A stretch of DNA of 59,658 bases from Magnetovibrio blakemorei (GCF_001746755.1 NZ_MCGG01000014.1:1-59658), one strand, 5' to 3'. Positions 24,162-33,404 are shown, counted from the stretch's first letter. Program-made: numbers and translations. The notes: generated from the letters alone by a model not told the origin.

Positions 24162-24965
24162 ATGACTTTGAGTAAAGTTAAAGACAAATCTGATGGTGTC
24201 AGCGTGTTCATCGTAGGCGCTGGTCCGGGCGACCCCGGCCTGTTGACGTTGAAAGCTGCCGAATGCTTGAAAAAGGCCGACGTGGTGGTTTATGACCGAC
24301 TGGTATCGGATGATATTTTGGACATGGTGCCCGCCAGCGCCGAAAAGATTTTTGCAGGCAAAGCCGCGCGCGATCATTTTATGCCCCAAGACGAAATCAA
24401 TCAGACCTTGGTCGACTTGGCGCGCCTCGACAAAACCGTGGTGCGCCTTAAAGGCGGCGATCCGTTTATTTTTGGCCGCGGCAGCGAAGAAGCCATGTTC
24501 CTGGCCGAACACAACGTCAACTTTGAAATCGTTCCCGGCATTACAGCGAGTGCCGGATGTGGTGCCTACGCTGGCATCCCGCTCACCCATCGAGGCTACG
24601 TGACGGGCGTGCGCTTCGTCACCGGACATTGCCGCGAAGGTCAGCACTTGGACCTCAACTGGAAAAGCATGGCCGATCCCAACACCACGCTGGTGATCTA
24701 TATGGGGTTGATCAACGTACAGAAAATTTCCGACGAATTGATCAAGGCCGGACTGCCCGGCGACATGCCCGCCGCCGGGATCGAGCGCGGCACAACCCCG
24801 GACCAACGCACCATCCTCACCACCTTAAAAGATCTGCCCGCGTGCATTGATCGTGCAGACCTCAAAGCCCCTTCTTTGTTGATCATCGGTAAAGTGGTTG
24901 ACCTTGCCAGCACCATTGCCTGGCATACGCCCGCGCATGAGTGCCTGTTGGAGGAGGATGTCTAA
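24162..24965 (+). CDS. cobA: Uroporphyrinogen-III C-methyltransferase (SUMT)
   Basis: A 267-residue SAM-dependent enzyme making precorrin-2, the first step to siroheme. Family motifs are clear: VGAGPGDPGLLTLKA, VVYDRLVS, LKGGDPFIFGRGSEE, VPGITA and the LTHRGY segment. It is single-domain, without the CysG dehydrogenase/chelatase half, so oxidation of precorrin-2 must be done by another protein not seen here. The start is ambiguous: AAGGA ends 1 nt before ATG 24162 but sits 7 nt before TTG 24168. It overlaps the following chelatase gene by 8 bp. Confidence 0.93.
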   Translation: MTLSKVKDKSDGVSVFIVGAGPGDPGLLTLKAAECLKKADVVVYDRLVSDDILDMVPASAEKIFAGKAARDHFMPQDEINQTLVDLARLDKTVVRLKGGDPFIFGRGSEEAMFLAEHNVNFEIVPGITASAGCGAYAGIPLTHRGYVTGVRFVTGHCREGQHLDLNWKSMADPNTTLVIYMGLINVQKISDELIKAGLPGDMPAAGIERGTTPDQRTILTTLKDLPACIDRADLKAPSLLIIGKVVDLASTIAWHTPAHECLLEEDV

Positions 24966-25791
24966 GCCCCCTTCCCCAATCCTGGATTTGAGCCACACCG
25001 GGCTTTTGATCGCAGCGCACGGTTCTCCCAGCACCAAGGGAGGGCGTACTTCGTCGCGCAAACACGCCGAAACCATTCGCAATTTAGGGCTATTCGCCGA
25101 CGTGCGCGCGGGCTTTTTGACCGAAAAACCGTTCATCAAAGACGTTCTGGATGGCATCCATTTGCCAGAAGTTTATGTCGTGCCGAATTTGGCCTATCGA
25201 GGCTTCGTTTCAACCACCAAATTGCCCCAAGCCCTGAACCTTACGGGTGAGGTGACGGAACGCATAACGCCGAACGGCCATCAACGGGTGCACCTGTGCG
25301 ATCCTGTCGGCACCGACCCCAGCACGGCCAAAACCTTTGCCGTGCGCATTCTGTCTACCATGGACAGCTTAAAGGTCCCCGATACCGATACCGCTATCGT
25401 TGTCATCGGCCATGGATCGGGACGTGGTCGGGAATCGTTTGAACACACCAACCGCATCGCCCGCGACCTTTCGCGTTTTGGCATTATACCGCCGGTTTTC
25501 ACGACATTTTTGGAAGAACCGCCCTTCATTAAAAATTGGCGCGACCTGACCCGCGCCAAAAACGTGATCTTCGCGCCGTATTTGATTTCCGACGGATTTC
25601 ACGGTTCAGAAGAAGTGCCGCGCGACATCGGTTTCAACACCAAGTCCGAAATCTTCATTGAGCGTTTGTCTCATGTCCAGCCCAACGAAATGAACCAAGA
25701 CGGCCAGCGCTTGATCTATCTGCCGCCGCTCGGCGACGCGCCGGAAATGGCGGAACTGATCATCAACCGGGTGCGCGCTTCATTAACCTAA
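24958..25791 (+). CDS. CbiX/SirB-type sirohydrochlorin chelatase
   Basis: A 277-residue protein of the CbiX family that inserts Fe2+ (or Co2+) into sirohydrochlorin. Two half-domains are visible, each with a candidate metal-binding His: IAAHGSPS near the N-terminus and VIGHGSGRGR in the second half. A strong GGAGGAGG, itself inside the end of the SUMT gene, precedes the ATG. In this context iron chelation to give siroheme for DsrAB is most likely. Its 3' end overlaps the convergent EamA gene by 29 bp. Confidence 0.88.
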   Translation: MSKPPSPILDLSHTGLLIAAHGSPSTKGGRTSSRKHAETIRNLGLFADVRAGFLTEKPFIKDVLDGIHLPEVYVVPNLAYRGFVSTTKLPQALNLTGEVTERITPNGHQRVHLCDPVGTDPSTAKTFAVRILSTMDSLKVPDTDTAIVVIGHGSGRGRESFEHTNRIARDLSRFGIIPPVFTTFLEEPPFIKNWRDLTRAKNVIFAPYLISDGFHGSEEVPRDIGFNTKSEIFIERLSHVQPNEMNQDGQRLIYLPPLGDAPEMAELIINRVRASLT

Positions 25792-26689
25792 AGATCCGCC
25801 CGTCGATAACCCCCAGCCCCAAAGCGATCAATGCCATGCCGAGCAGGCTTTGCAGCGCCAGGCTTTCGCCCAAAACTAAGACGCCCAAAACGATGGCGCT
25901 GACCGGCACCAACAACGTCACCAGCAACACGTTGGTTGCCCCGGCGGTGGCGAGGATACGAAAATAAAGCACATAGGCCAGCGCCGTGGACACGACCGCT
26001 AAACCCAGCAAAGCGGCAATGGCGTATCCGCTGGGAACGCTCAGCGTCCACGGCTTGTCCAGCACCAACGCCACCGGCAACAAAAGAATAGCCGAGCCCG
26101 TCACTTGGCCCGTGGCCGTATGCAGGGGCTTCACCCCCATGGCCTTAAAACGACGACCAAAGACGCCCGCACAAGCATAGGAAAGGGCCGCGCCCAAGAT
26201 GGCGGACTGGGCCAAAATGTCTTCGCCAAGACCGCTGAGTAATTGCGGTCCCATCAACACAGCGACCCCGGCAAAGCCCGCCACCACGCCGCCTAAGCGC
26301 GCAGGCGTCAGACGTTCATCTTGGGTCAGCACATGCGCAACCACGACGGTGAATATGGGCGTCGTTGCATTGAGGATGGACGCCAATCCCGATGCAATAT
26401 GCGTCTGCCCCCACACGATCAAAGAAAACGGAATGGCGTTGTTGAGCAAGCCCATGGCGAATAATGCCGCCCACACGCGAATCCCCCCGGATATGGGGGT
26501 GCCCTTGAAGAGCAAATAGAGATGGAGCACCACCGCCGCCAAACCGACCCGCAGCACCACAATGGTCAACGGCGGCAATTCATCAACCAGAACCCCAACA
26601 AAAAAGAACGATCCGCCCCACAAAAGCGAAAGCGTCAACAGCATCAACCACTCAGAAACGGTCATGGAGGCGTGAATTTTTGACGTCAT
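25763..26689 (-). CDS. EamA/DMT-family transporter
   Basis: A 308-residue membrane protein with ten predicted TM helices in two EamA repeats (each with the AxLSYA / GxGLAxI type segments). Family members export metabolites such as amino acids or other small molecules; the substrate is not predictable. AAGGAG lies 8 nt before the ATG. It is convergent with the chelatase gene and overlaps its last 29 bp, so the two could affect each other through antisense transcription. Confidence 0.87.
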   Translation of the reverse strand: MTSKIHASMTVSEWLMLLTLSLLWGGSFFFVGVLVDELPPLTIVVLRVGLAAVVLHLYLLFKGTPISGGIRVWAALFAMGLLNNAIPFSLIVWGQTHIASGLASILNATTPIFTVVVAHVLTQDERLTPARLGGVVAGFAGVAVLMGPQLLSGLGEDILAQSAILGAALSYACAGVFGRRFKAMGVKPLHTATGQVTGSAILLLPVALVLDKPWTLSVPSGYAIAALLGLAVVSTALAYVLYFRILATAGATNVLLVTLLVPVSAIVLGVLVLGESLALQSLLGMALIALGLGVIDGRIFRLMKRAPG

Positions 26690-26888
26690 GGAACGTACTC
26701 CTTAGGTGTGCAAGAGCTACCCTAGCAGGCAAATCGCACCCCGCCATTCCGTTACTTGCGCCCACCTTGCTTTTTCACCTTATATTCCAGGTTGCCGCGC
26801 TGCGGCTAACCAATGGGCGTAGCCATGGGGGAGAATGGTTGTACGCTCTTCCCCTTCTTGTCATAATTGAGGCCAGAGGAACGAGGGG

Positions 26889-27911
26889 GTGAGTGGCGTG
26901 GAAATTGGATTTGATGGGATCGGTTCCGTTTTTTCTGAGGTCACGCACGTTGTTGCCGGCCCGGACACGCGCATTTGGCCGTACTACTTAACAGTGACGA
27001 TCCTCATCGCTTTTTTTGTCTATCTCTATCGCCGAATTGATCAGCCCTTCCTCACATGGCTGTTGCCGAAATCCGTTTATTTTCACCCATCGCACATCGT
27101 TGACCTCAAGGTTTTCTGTATAAACCGCCTGTTTTTGGCGCTGGGCCTGTTTAATATGGTTTTCCTCAGTGCCTATGTGGCCGATAGCCTTGCGGGTGGG
27201 ATCGGCCCCATGCTGCGCTTGGACCCGTTTTCCCCGATCCTGATCTCACTGCTGCTCCTGGCCGCCGGAGATTTTGGGACCTACTGGGTACACCGTATTC
27301 ATCACGAAAATAGTATTCTCTGGCCTTTGCATGCGCTGCACCACTCTGCCGAGGTGATGACCCCGATCACGGTTTATCGCAAGCACCCGCTCTATGACGT
27401 GATCTCGACCTTCGTGAAGGCCCTGCTCATCGGTGCGGTGCAGGGCTTATTTTTAGCCTTCTTCACCCAGGACCCCAGCTTTATGACCGTGGCGGGCGTT
27501 AATGCTGGCTATGTGCTGTTTAACGTGGCCGGGTCAAACCTCCGCCATACCCATATTTGGCTGAGCTTTGGCCCTGTTCTTGAGCATCTTTTCATCTCAC
27601 CCGCGCAACACCAAATTCACCATTCTCTGGCGCCTAAGCATCACAATAAAAATTATGGCGAGGTGCTGGCCATTTGGGACTGGATGTTTGGCACACTCTA
27701 CGTGCCGTGCAGCCATGAAACTTTGGAATTCGGCTTGGCGGACAGCGCGGGCAACCGCCTTCAACAACCCCATGACAGCCTCGCCAATTCCATGTTCATT
27801 CCTCTGCGCGACAGCGGCCTGCAACTTGCCCGTCTTGTCGGCCTGCGACAGCCTGCGCAGCCTGCCAAAGCCGAGGCGACGCGCCCACAAGACACCACCT
27901 TGGCGGAATGA
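26889..27911 (+). CDS. Sterol desaturase / fatty acid hydroxylase family protein
   Basis: A 340-residue membrane di-iron oxygenase. The histidine boxes are visible as HRIHHENS, HALHHSAE and HQIHHSLAPKHHNKN, with about four or five TM helices around them. Such enzymes hydroxylate or desaturate lipids, hopanoids, carotenoids or ornithine lipids. GTG at 26889 is preferred, with AGAGGA 7 nt upstream; a second GTG lies at 26898. Its stop overlaps the start of the acyltransferase gene (ATGA), which suggests that the two act on the same lipid or glycolipid. Confidence 0.87.
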   Translation: MSGVEIGFDGIGSVFSEVTHVVAGPDTRIWPYYLTVTILIAFFVYLYRRIDQPFLTWLLPKSVYFHPSHIVDLKVFCINRLFLALGLFNMVFLSAYVADSLAGGIGPMLRLDPFSPILISLLLLAAGDFGTYWVHRIHHENSILWPLHALHHSAEVMTPITVYRKHPLYDVISTFVKALLIGAVQGLFLAFFTQDPSFMTVAGVNAGYVLFNVAGSNLRHTHIWLSFGPVLEHLFISPAQHQIHHSLAPKHHNKNYGEVLAIWDWMFGTLYVPCSHETLEFGLADSAGNRLQQPHDSLANSMFIPLRDSGLQLARLVGLRQPAQPAKAEATRPQDTTLAE

Positions 27912-28999
27912 TGACGCGAGGCTTTTCCCTTTATCTTGATTTTTTACGCTTTGGCGCAGCGTTCGTCGTGCTCTTGTCGCATATCGCGTATCCGCGTTTC
28001 AGCGACGGACGGTGGCTATGGATTCGTGAGCTCAATTTGGGCAGCGATGCGGTGATCGTGTTTTTTGTACTTTCCGGGCTGGTGATCGCGCACGTCGCAA
28101 AACGCAAACACTGTGGCCTGGGGCCGTTCGCTTTTGATCGGATCACCCGGTTGGTTTCTGTCGCGTTGCCGGCGCTGGTGCTCGGCTATGGACTGGACCG
28201 TCTAGGCGCGCATTTGGCGCCTGCCATTTATGCCGGGTGGTATTACAACCCACTGCCCCTGTGGGAGATGCTGGTACGCGGTTTGAGCTTTTCCAGCGAG
28301 TGGACCGGCATGGCGACGCGGCTTGGGACCAACGGTCCGTTCTGGTCCCTCAGTTATGAGGCGGCCTATTATACGCTCTTCGCCGTTGCCTTCTATCTGC
28401 GGGGGGCTCGACGGGTGGTGTTGCTGCTGGCGGGCATGCTGCTCTTTGGCCTCAACATCTTGCTGTTGATGCCCGCATGGCTGATGGGCGTCGCCCTTCA
28501 CACGTGGATTGTGGGCGGGCGGCGGCCAAGTCGTTTCGTTTCTATGGGGCTAGCGGTGTTGCCCGTGATGGCATATGCCTTGGCGCTTTGGACAGATCTG
28601 CCGAGCATGCTTTCCCACATGACGGCGGGGCTTAACCACGCCCTCACCCTTCGCTTTTCCGATGAGTTTGTGTGGAATGGATGGCTCGGGCTCTTGGTGA
28701 CGCTCCACTTGGCCGGGATTGCGGGTTTGGCTTCAGGTAGCGTTGCACCACGCAGGGCTCAGGTGGGGCGGTGGTTGGCTGGCGGAAGTTTTTCCCTGTA
28801 CCTGGTCCATTATCCCGTCTTGCAATTTCTTGCGGTGCTGCCGCTGAAGTCAGGGCATGGGTGGTTGGAGGATGCCCTGCTGCTGGCTTTGACGCTGCTG
28901 ATTTGCTTCGTCTTTGCTGCGTTGTTCGAACGCCGTCTTCACACATGGCGAGCGATGCTGCGCTGGGGGTGGCAAAAAAAAGGGGGCGGAAACTGGTGA
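27908..28999 (+). CDS. Acyltransferase 3 (OafA/NodX-like) family membrane protein
   Basis: A 363-residue polytopic protein (about ten TM helices) of the acyltransferase-3 family. The N-terminal LDFLRFGAAFVVLLSH motif with its catalytic-type His, VFFVLSGLVI and FWSLSYE are characteristic. These enzymes O-acylate surface sugars, peptidoglycan or lipids. Translationally coupled to the desaturase gene by a 4-bp overlap. Its final codons lie within the terminator of the convergent coiled-coil gene. GGG and GGT codons are more frequent than in neighbouring genes. Confidence 0.88.
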   Translation: MMTRGFSLYLDFLRFGAAFVVLLSHIAYPRFSDGRWLWIRELNLGSDAVIVFFVLSGLVIAHVAKRKHCGLGPFAFDRITRLVSVALPALVLGYGLDRLGAHLAPAIYAGWYYNPLPLWEMLVRGLSFSSEWTGMATRLGTNGPFWSLSYEAAYYTLFAVAFYLRGARRVVLLLAGMLLFGLNILLLMPAWLMGVALHTWIVGGRRPSRFVSMGLAVLPVMAYALALWTDLPSMLSHMTAGLNHALTLRFSDEFVWNGWLGLLVTLHLAGIAGLASGSVAPRRAQVGRWLAGGSFSLYLVHYPVLQFLAVLPLKSGHGWLEDALLLALTLLICFVFAALFERRLHTWRAMLRWGWQKKGGGNW

Positions 29000-29010
29000 G
29001 TTTCCGCCCC
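28974..29010 (-). terminator. Rho-independent terminator of the coiled-coil gene
   Basis: A perfect 12-bp stem (GGGGCGGAAACT at 28983-28994 with AGTTTCCGCCCC at 28999-29010, loop of 4) is followed on the minus strand by eight T (28974-28981). It overlaps the stop codon of the convergent acyltransferase gene. A second stem, GGGTCCC/GGGACCC, lies at 29016-29037. Confidence 0.85.
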
Positions 29011-29079
29011 AAGATGGGTCCCCTAAGTCAGGGACCCTCCCCCGAAATGTACAAACGAATAGATCGTCTAAAGATCGCG

Positions 29080-32000
29080 TTATAAATCGCGACCCAACGC
29101 CCTTGAAAGCACCATATACAATTTGCCCATGTCTGACGACAAGAACGTGTTTTCAAGGACCCCATCATGATCGCGTTCGCGCGCTTTGTCCATCATTGCG
29201 TTAAATTCGCTCACATAACGACCGACATAGTCGCGGAACTCCCCGTCTTCCTGATAAACAGACTTGATGGCCGCCAGGGTGTTTTTCTCTTTGAAACCCA
29301 ACATTTTGCGCACAAAAATGCCTTTTTCACCCTTATTGAAGCGCCGCCAATCGTCTTCGGTGATGGGCACTTCGGCAATGCGCGCCAAATCAACCGCAAG
29401 GGATTGCAGTTTTTCCGTGATGAAGGCCGCACGGCGCATAAAGTCTTCGCTGTGGGCCCGATCCAAAGTCGTATCCAGGGCTTGATTGAGCACTTCAGCC
29501 TGAGCCACGGCGCCCAACAGTCCACGGGTCTCTTGTTCGACCTTGTGACCAACGCTTTCCAACTGCCCTGCCACCGTCGCCGAAGCGCGGCTCAAATCGT
29601 CTACCCCATCGCGCAAGGTTTTGTCCCAAGCGACGATACGCGCCACGGACTGTTCGGTAACCGTGGCGACGTTGTGGCTCTGTTTTTCCAACGCATCGCC
29701 GAGCATGCTGGCACCTTGCTGCGCCCGGCTGTACATCCGGTTCAGCTCGTTCAACTGGCCCCGTGCACGATCGTGGGCCACTTCCATATGGGTAGAAACT
29801 TTTTCCACTTCCTTGACGCTGTCTTTGCTTTGGCGTTCGACTTGGTCCAAGAAGGCCCGGATTTTGGCCAAGCTGTCTTCGGTCAAACGCGCGATGCCTT
29901 CATTTTGCTCGCCCAAGGTATCGCCGACTTGGCTCAATTTCCCCAACGCTTCATCAGATACGGACGCCACTTCACGGCCCTGAGAACGCAGCGTTTCCGC
30001 GACACCTTCTATCTTGGTCGTGGCCTGCGACGAAGCCGTACTCAAATCTCCCAAATGCTGGCGCAAGTTTTCGCCGGCGCTGCCCAAATCCCGCACCGTG
30101 TGTTCCGAGATCCGCGACATTTCCCCGGCCGAGCGCTGAATGATGTCGCTGACGCGTTCCAATTCACCTGCAGCACGTTCCGATGCCGCCCCCAAATCGG
30201 ACGTTTGGTGGTGGAAAGCGTTGGTCACCAAGTCAATCAGCTTGGCGGCTTTATCGACCGATTGGTTGACGCCATGCACTTCTTCATTCAAGCGCGTTCC
30301 CACTTCACCCAGCTTTCCAGCCGCCCGGTCCGAGGCTTCCATCAAGCCGCTGGCTTGACGGTGCATGTCTTCGGAAAAGGTGCGGATGTGGCTGGACGCA
30401 CGGGTATACGACTGGGTCAAGTCTTCCGTGCGCCGCGACAGCAAGCTGCCTAAGTCCTCCAGGCGATCTCCGGCATGATCCAAGGCGTGATCCAAGTCGC
30501 TGGTGTGACGGCGGAAGGTATCGGAAATACCTTCCAAGCGATCCCCGGCCTGGGCCGTTGAACGGGTGGCTTCTTCGGCGCGTTCAACCAACCGCTTGCC
30601 GATGCTTTCCAAGTTGCGTTCCGCACTTTCAACGCGCTGAGAAACCGTTCTTTCACCATCGACCAGCGCACTGGTCACTTGACGCACTCGACTGACGGAT
30701 TCATCGGAAATGGATTGCAGGCTAAAGGCACTTTCTTTGAGCTTTTCGCCCGTGTCCAACAAACGATCTGTCGCCCGGGTGCCCAAGTCATCGAGTTCGC
30801 GGGCATGTTCTTTGATGGTGTCACCCATCACGTCGATGCGTTCGGCAGCCTGTTTTGACGCATCGGTCAGACCCGCGGTCTGGCGGTGCAAGGCATCGGA
30901 GACCAACGAAATCAAACGCGCAGCCCGATCCGATGCCGAGCCCACTTCACGCGAACGTTCCAGCAAGGCCGCCGTGGCTTTGTCCACGTCTTCAACCGCC
31001 GAAGAGGTCACCCGCGACACACTTTCGGTCTGGCCTTCCAAGGTGTTGCTGACATTTTCCAAACGCTGAGTGGCTTCGTCCGAACTTTCCATCAGATCGC
31101 TGAGGCTTTGGCGCACGGCTTCGCCCAGTTCGCGCAAATGTCCCTCGGCCCGCTCTGATGCGGTTTCCATCATATCGGTGCGCTGCTCAAGGTGTTCAGA
31201 CGCGGTCGTGACCAACTTGCCGGTGCGCGCCGCAACATAAACCATATGCTCGGTGCGCTTTTGCAATTCTTCGCTCACGCCGACCAACTTGTCGGAAGCC
31301 CTATCTGTGACGTTTTCCAACTGCCGCGCCCGCTCATGAACCGTTTCGCCCAGATTGACGATGGAACTGACCGCACCTTCGGAAACCCCCTTAAAGTCGA
31401 TCAGGTGGGTGCGGAACGCTTCGGTCACTTCTCCGGTGCGCTGTGACGACGCGTTGATGCCGTCCAATCCATCTTTCAACGCCCGCGTGGCGGTGGCGAT
31501 GGAGTTGACCCCGGAGAACGCACTGGACGAGATGCGCTGCGCCCCTTCTTCCATGATGCGGGTCGCTTCCGACAAGGCCAATTGCGCCTTTTCAGAGGTG
31601 CTGCCCAAATCCCCGGCGCCATCGTACAAGCGATTGGCAACACCATCGATACGCAGCAGGCTTTGCTCCGTCGCGTCTTTGATGTTTTGCGTTTGCAGTT
31701 TTAAGCTGTCCGCCGCATCCGACAGCCGCGCTTGAGAGTCATCGCCCGTTTTGCCCAGTTCATCCGCCCGCGCCTGCAACGACTTACCCACCGTTTCCAC
31801 TTGATCCAAGGCTTTGGCGGAAATCAGGCTTAAGTCGAGCGAGGTTTTGCGCAACAATTCACGCACTTGACCGGAATGCTCCGTCGCCGTTTGTGCAGAG
31901 CTTGCCAAGGCCCGCGCTTCCGTCTGGAAGGCTTCGCCCGCCGCTTTCATCCGCAACGCCACCAAGTCCGATGCCGCGACCAGTTCGTGCGCATTTTCGC

Positions 32001-33258
32001 CCATGGTCTCGGTCATGGATTTGACCCGTGCAGACACGATTTCGGCGGTGTCATTCAAAGCCTGGGTCTGGCGCATCAAGTGGCCTTCAACCTCATGCGC
32101 TTGGGACGCGGCATCCAGAACCGCACGTTCCATATCCGACTGTTGACGACGCAGGGCTTCACCGACCCGCTGGGTTTGTGCTTCCATGCGGTCTGCGCGC
32201 GCGCCCACTTCGGCACTGGTTCCCGCCATCAATTCGGAGCCCGTTTCCAGGCGTTGCACGGCCTCTTGGGTTGCGGTGTTCATCGCCATGATGCGCGTCG
32301 ACAAAATTTCGCCAACCGTTTCCGCCCGCCCCGCCGTTTCCGCCGAAATGCGCGCCATATCTTCGCTGCGTTGACCAAAGGTCTCGGCGACTTCAAGGGC
32401 GTGACGTGATCCCACTTCGGAAACGTCCGCCAAGTCTTGAATGCGCCGTTCCAAGATTTCGACCAAGTCTTCGGCGCGGGTGCTGGCGCGGTCTGTTGCC
32501 GTGGCGATGTCGTGGCCACGACGATGCAAAACGTCACCCACGTCCCGGGCGCGGCTCTCGGCCTTTTCCGAAACCACCCGCAATTCTTCGGTTTCGCGCG
32601 ACAAAGCATCGGCCACCGCACGGGCGCGCAAGTCGGCATCTTGGGACACCCGCGCCAATTCCAAGGCGCGTTCGCGGACCTGGTTGGTGATGGCTTCGCC
32701 ACGTTGGTAGGCTTCATCAGATGCTTTGCTTAAGTCTTGGGCTTGGCGACGCAGGCTATCGCTGATTTCCTTGACCCGGCTTTCGGATCGATCCGTGGGA
32801 TAGGTCAGCTGGCGGATTTGCCAACGCAAATGCCCCGTCTCGGCGCGCAGGGAATGACCGCGCTCAAACAGCGCAATCACCATCCACAACAAGGCGATCG
32901 GGGTAAAGATACCCGCTGCCAAACCTCCCAGTTCATGGGGCAGAAGCTCAAACAGCACATCCCAACCGACATATTGGCCGATATAGCTGTTGGTCAACCA
33001 CAGCCATCCGCCCGTAGCGAAGATGCCCACCGCGGTGGCCAACTTGTAACGCAGATAAAACGGCTGATTCCAGGTGTCATACTCAATTTGCGACGGGGTG
33101 TTTTCAGCCCCTTCCGGCCCAATTTCGCCAAAGGCATCGTCAAGTTCCCGCTCAAGCGCGTCTGCAGGCGCGCCTTCACCGTTTTGCTGATGGGTTGGTG
33201 TTTTGACCATATCTGTGCGAACCGCCAATCTGTACGAACCGGGGAGGGTTATGGACAC
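29080..33258 (-). CDS. Giant two-TM coiled-coil protein with 43 units of a 25-residue repeat (polar-organiser-like architecture)
   Basis: A 1392-residue protein from GTG 33258. ATG 33210 (residue 17) is an equally or more likely start because a promoter at 33272-33299 would leave almost no leader before the GTG. Two TM helices (about 73-91 and 111-131) are followed by a helical rod at residues 170-1240. I could divide this by eye into 43 consecutive units, 42 of exactly 25 residues and one of 21. The consensus is roughly xRxxxDLxxASxxAxxRLxxVGxxL. A non-repetitive 152-residue C-terminal domain follows (DDWRRFNKGEKGIFVRKML ... SDMGKLYMVLSRAL). The layout resembles alphaproteobacterial pole or growth-zone organisers such as TipN and GPR; I have not established homology. 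It is a single-gene unit. Confidence 0.85.
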   Translation of the reverse strand: MSITLPGSYRLAVRTDMVKTPTHQQNGEGAPADALERELDDAFGEIGPEGAENTPSQIEYDTWNQPFYLRYKLATAVGIFATGGWLWLTNSYIGQYVGWDVLFELLPHELGGLAAGIFTPIALLWMVIALFERGHSLRAETGHLRWQIRQLTYPTDRSESRVKEISDSLRRQAQDLSKASDEAYQRGEAITNQVRERALELARVSQDADLRARAVADALSRETEELRVVSEKAESRARDVGDVLHRRGHDIATATDRASTRAEDLVEILERRIQDLADVSEVGSRHALEVAETFGQRSEDMARISAETAGRAETVGEILSTRIMAMNTATQEAVQRLETGSELMAGTSAEVGARADRMEAQTQRVGEALRRQQSDMERAVLDAASQAHEVEGHLMRQTQALNDTAEIVSARVKSMTETMGENAHELVAASDLVALRMKAAGEAFQTEARALASSAQTATEHSGQVRELLRKTSLDLSLISAKALDQVETVGKSLQARADELGKTGDDSQARLSDAADSLKLQTQNIKDATEQSLLRIDGVANRLYDGAGDLGSTSEKAQLALSEATRIMEEGAQRISSSAFSGVNSIATATRALKDGLDGINASSQRTGEVTEAFRTHLIDFKGVSEGAVSSIVNLGETVHERARQLENVTDRASDKLVGVSEELQKRTEHMVYVAARTGKLVTTASEHLEQRTDMMETASERAEGHLRELGEAVRQSLSDLMESSDEATQRLENVSNTLEGQTESVSRVTSSAVEDVDKATAALLERSREVGSASDRAARLISLVSDALHRQTAGLTDASKQAAERIDVMGDTIKEHARELDDLGTRATDRLLDTGEKLKESAFSLQSISDESVSRVRQVTSALVDGERTVSQRVESAERNLESIGKRLVERAEEATRSTAQAGDRLEGISDTFRRHTSDLDHALDHAGDRLEDLGSLLSRRTEDLTQSYTRASSHIRTFSEDMHRQASGLMEASDRAAGKLGEVGTRLNEEVHGVNQSVDKAAKLIDLVTNAFHHQTSDLGAASERAAGELERVSDIIQRSAGEMSRISEHTVRDLGSAGENLRQHLGDLSTASSQATTKIEGVAETLRSQGREVASVSDEALGKLSQVGDTLGEQNEGIARLTEDSLAKIRAFLDQVERQSKDSVKEVEKVSTHMEVAHDRARGQLNELNRMYSRAQQGASMLGDALEKQSHNVATVTEQSVARIVAWDKTLRDGVDDLSRASATVAGQLESVGHKVEQETRGLLGAVAQAEVLNQALDTTLDRAHSEDFMRRAAFITEKLQSLAVDLARIAEVPITEDDWRRFNKGEKGIFVRKMLGFKEKNTLAAIKSVYQEDGEFRDYVGRYVSEFNAMMDKARERDHDGVLENTFLSSDMGKLYMVLSRALGRDL
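29539..32751 (-). repeat. Coding array of 75-bp units (25-residue coiled-coil repeat)
   Basis: The 43 protein units described for the coiled-coil gene occupy this stretch with 75-bp spacing and one 63-bp unit (the 19th). The DNA copies are strongly diverged, so the periodicity is conserved at the protein level only. Confidence 0.8.
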
Positions 33259-33271
33259 AGATCATACACCC

Positions 33272-33299
33272 TCTATATAGGGCGGTAAATAGATGTCAG
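33272..33299 (-). promoter_or_regulatory. Possible promoter of the coiled-coil gene
   Basis: On the minus strand CTGACA (33299-33294) and TATAGA (33277-33272) are 16 bp apart. Transcription would begin near 33264, 6 nt before the GTG and about 54 nt before the ATG at 33210. Confidence 0.35.
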
Positions 33300-33404
33300 G
33301 CGCTATATATGGTGCGGAGAAGGCCTTTATAGCCTAGAAAAAGAGCCAAATGTGCACAACCGGGACAAAAGCTTGTGGATAACCTTGAGCCGCGCACTTT
33401 CGCC

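Noticed and set aside
24162-24965. SUMT as a full CysG siroheme synthase
   Set aside because: The protein has only the methyltransferase domain; the dehydrogenase/chelatase half is missing, and chelation is supplied by the separate CbiX-like gene.
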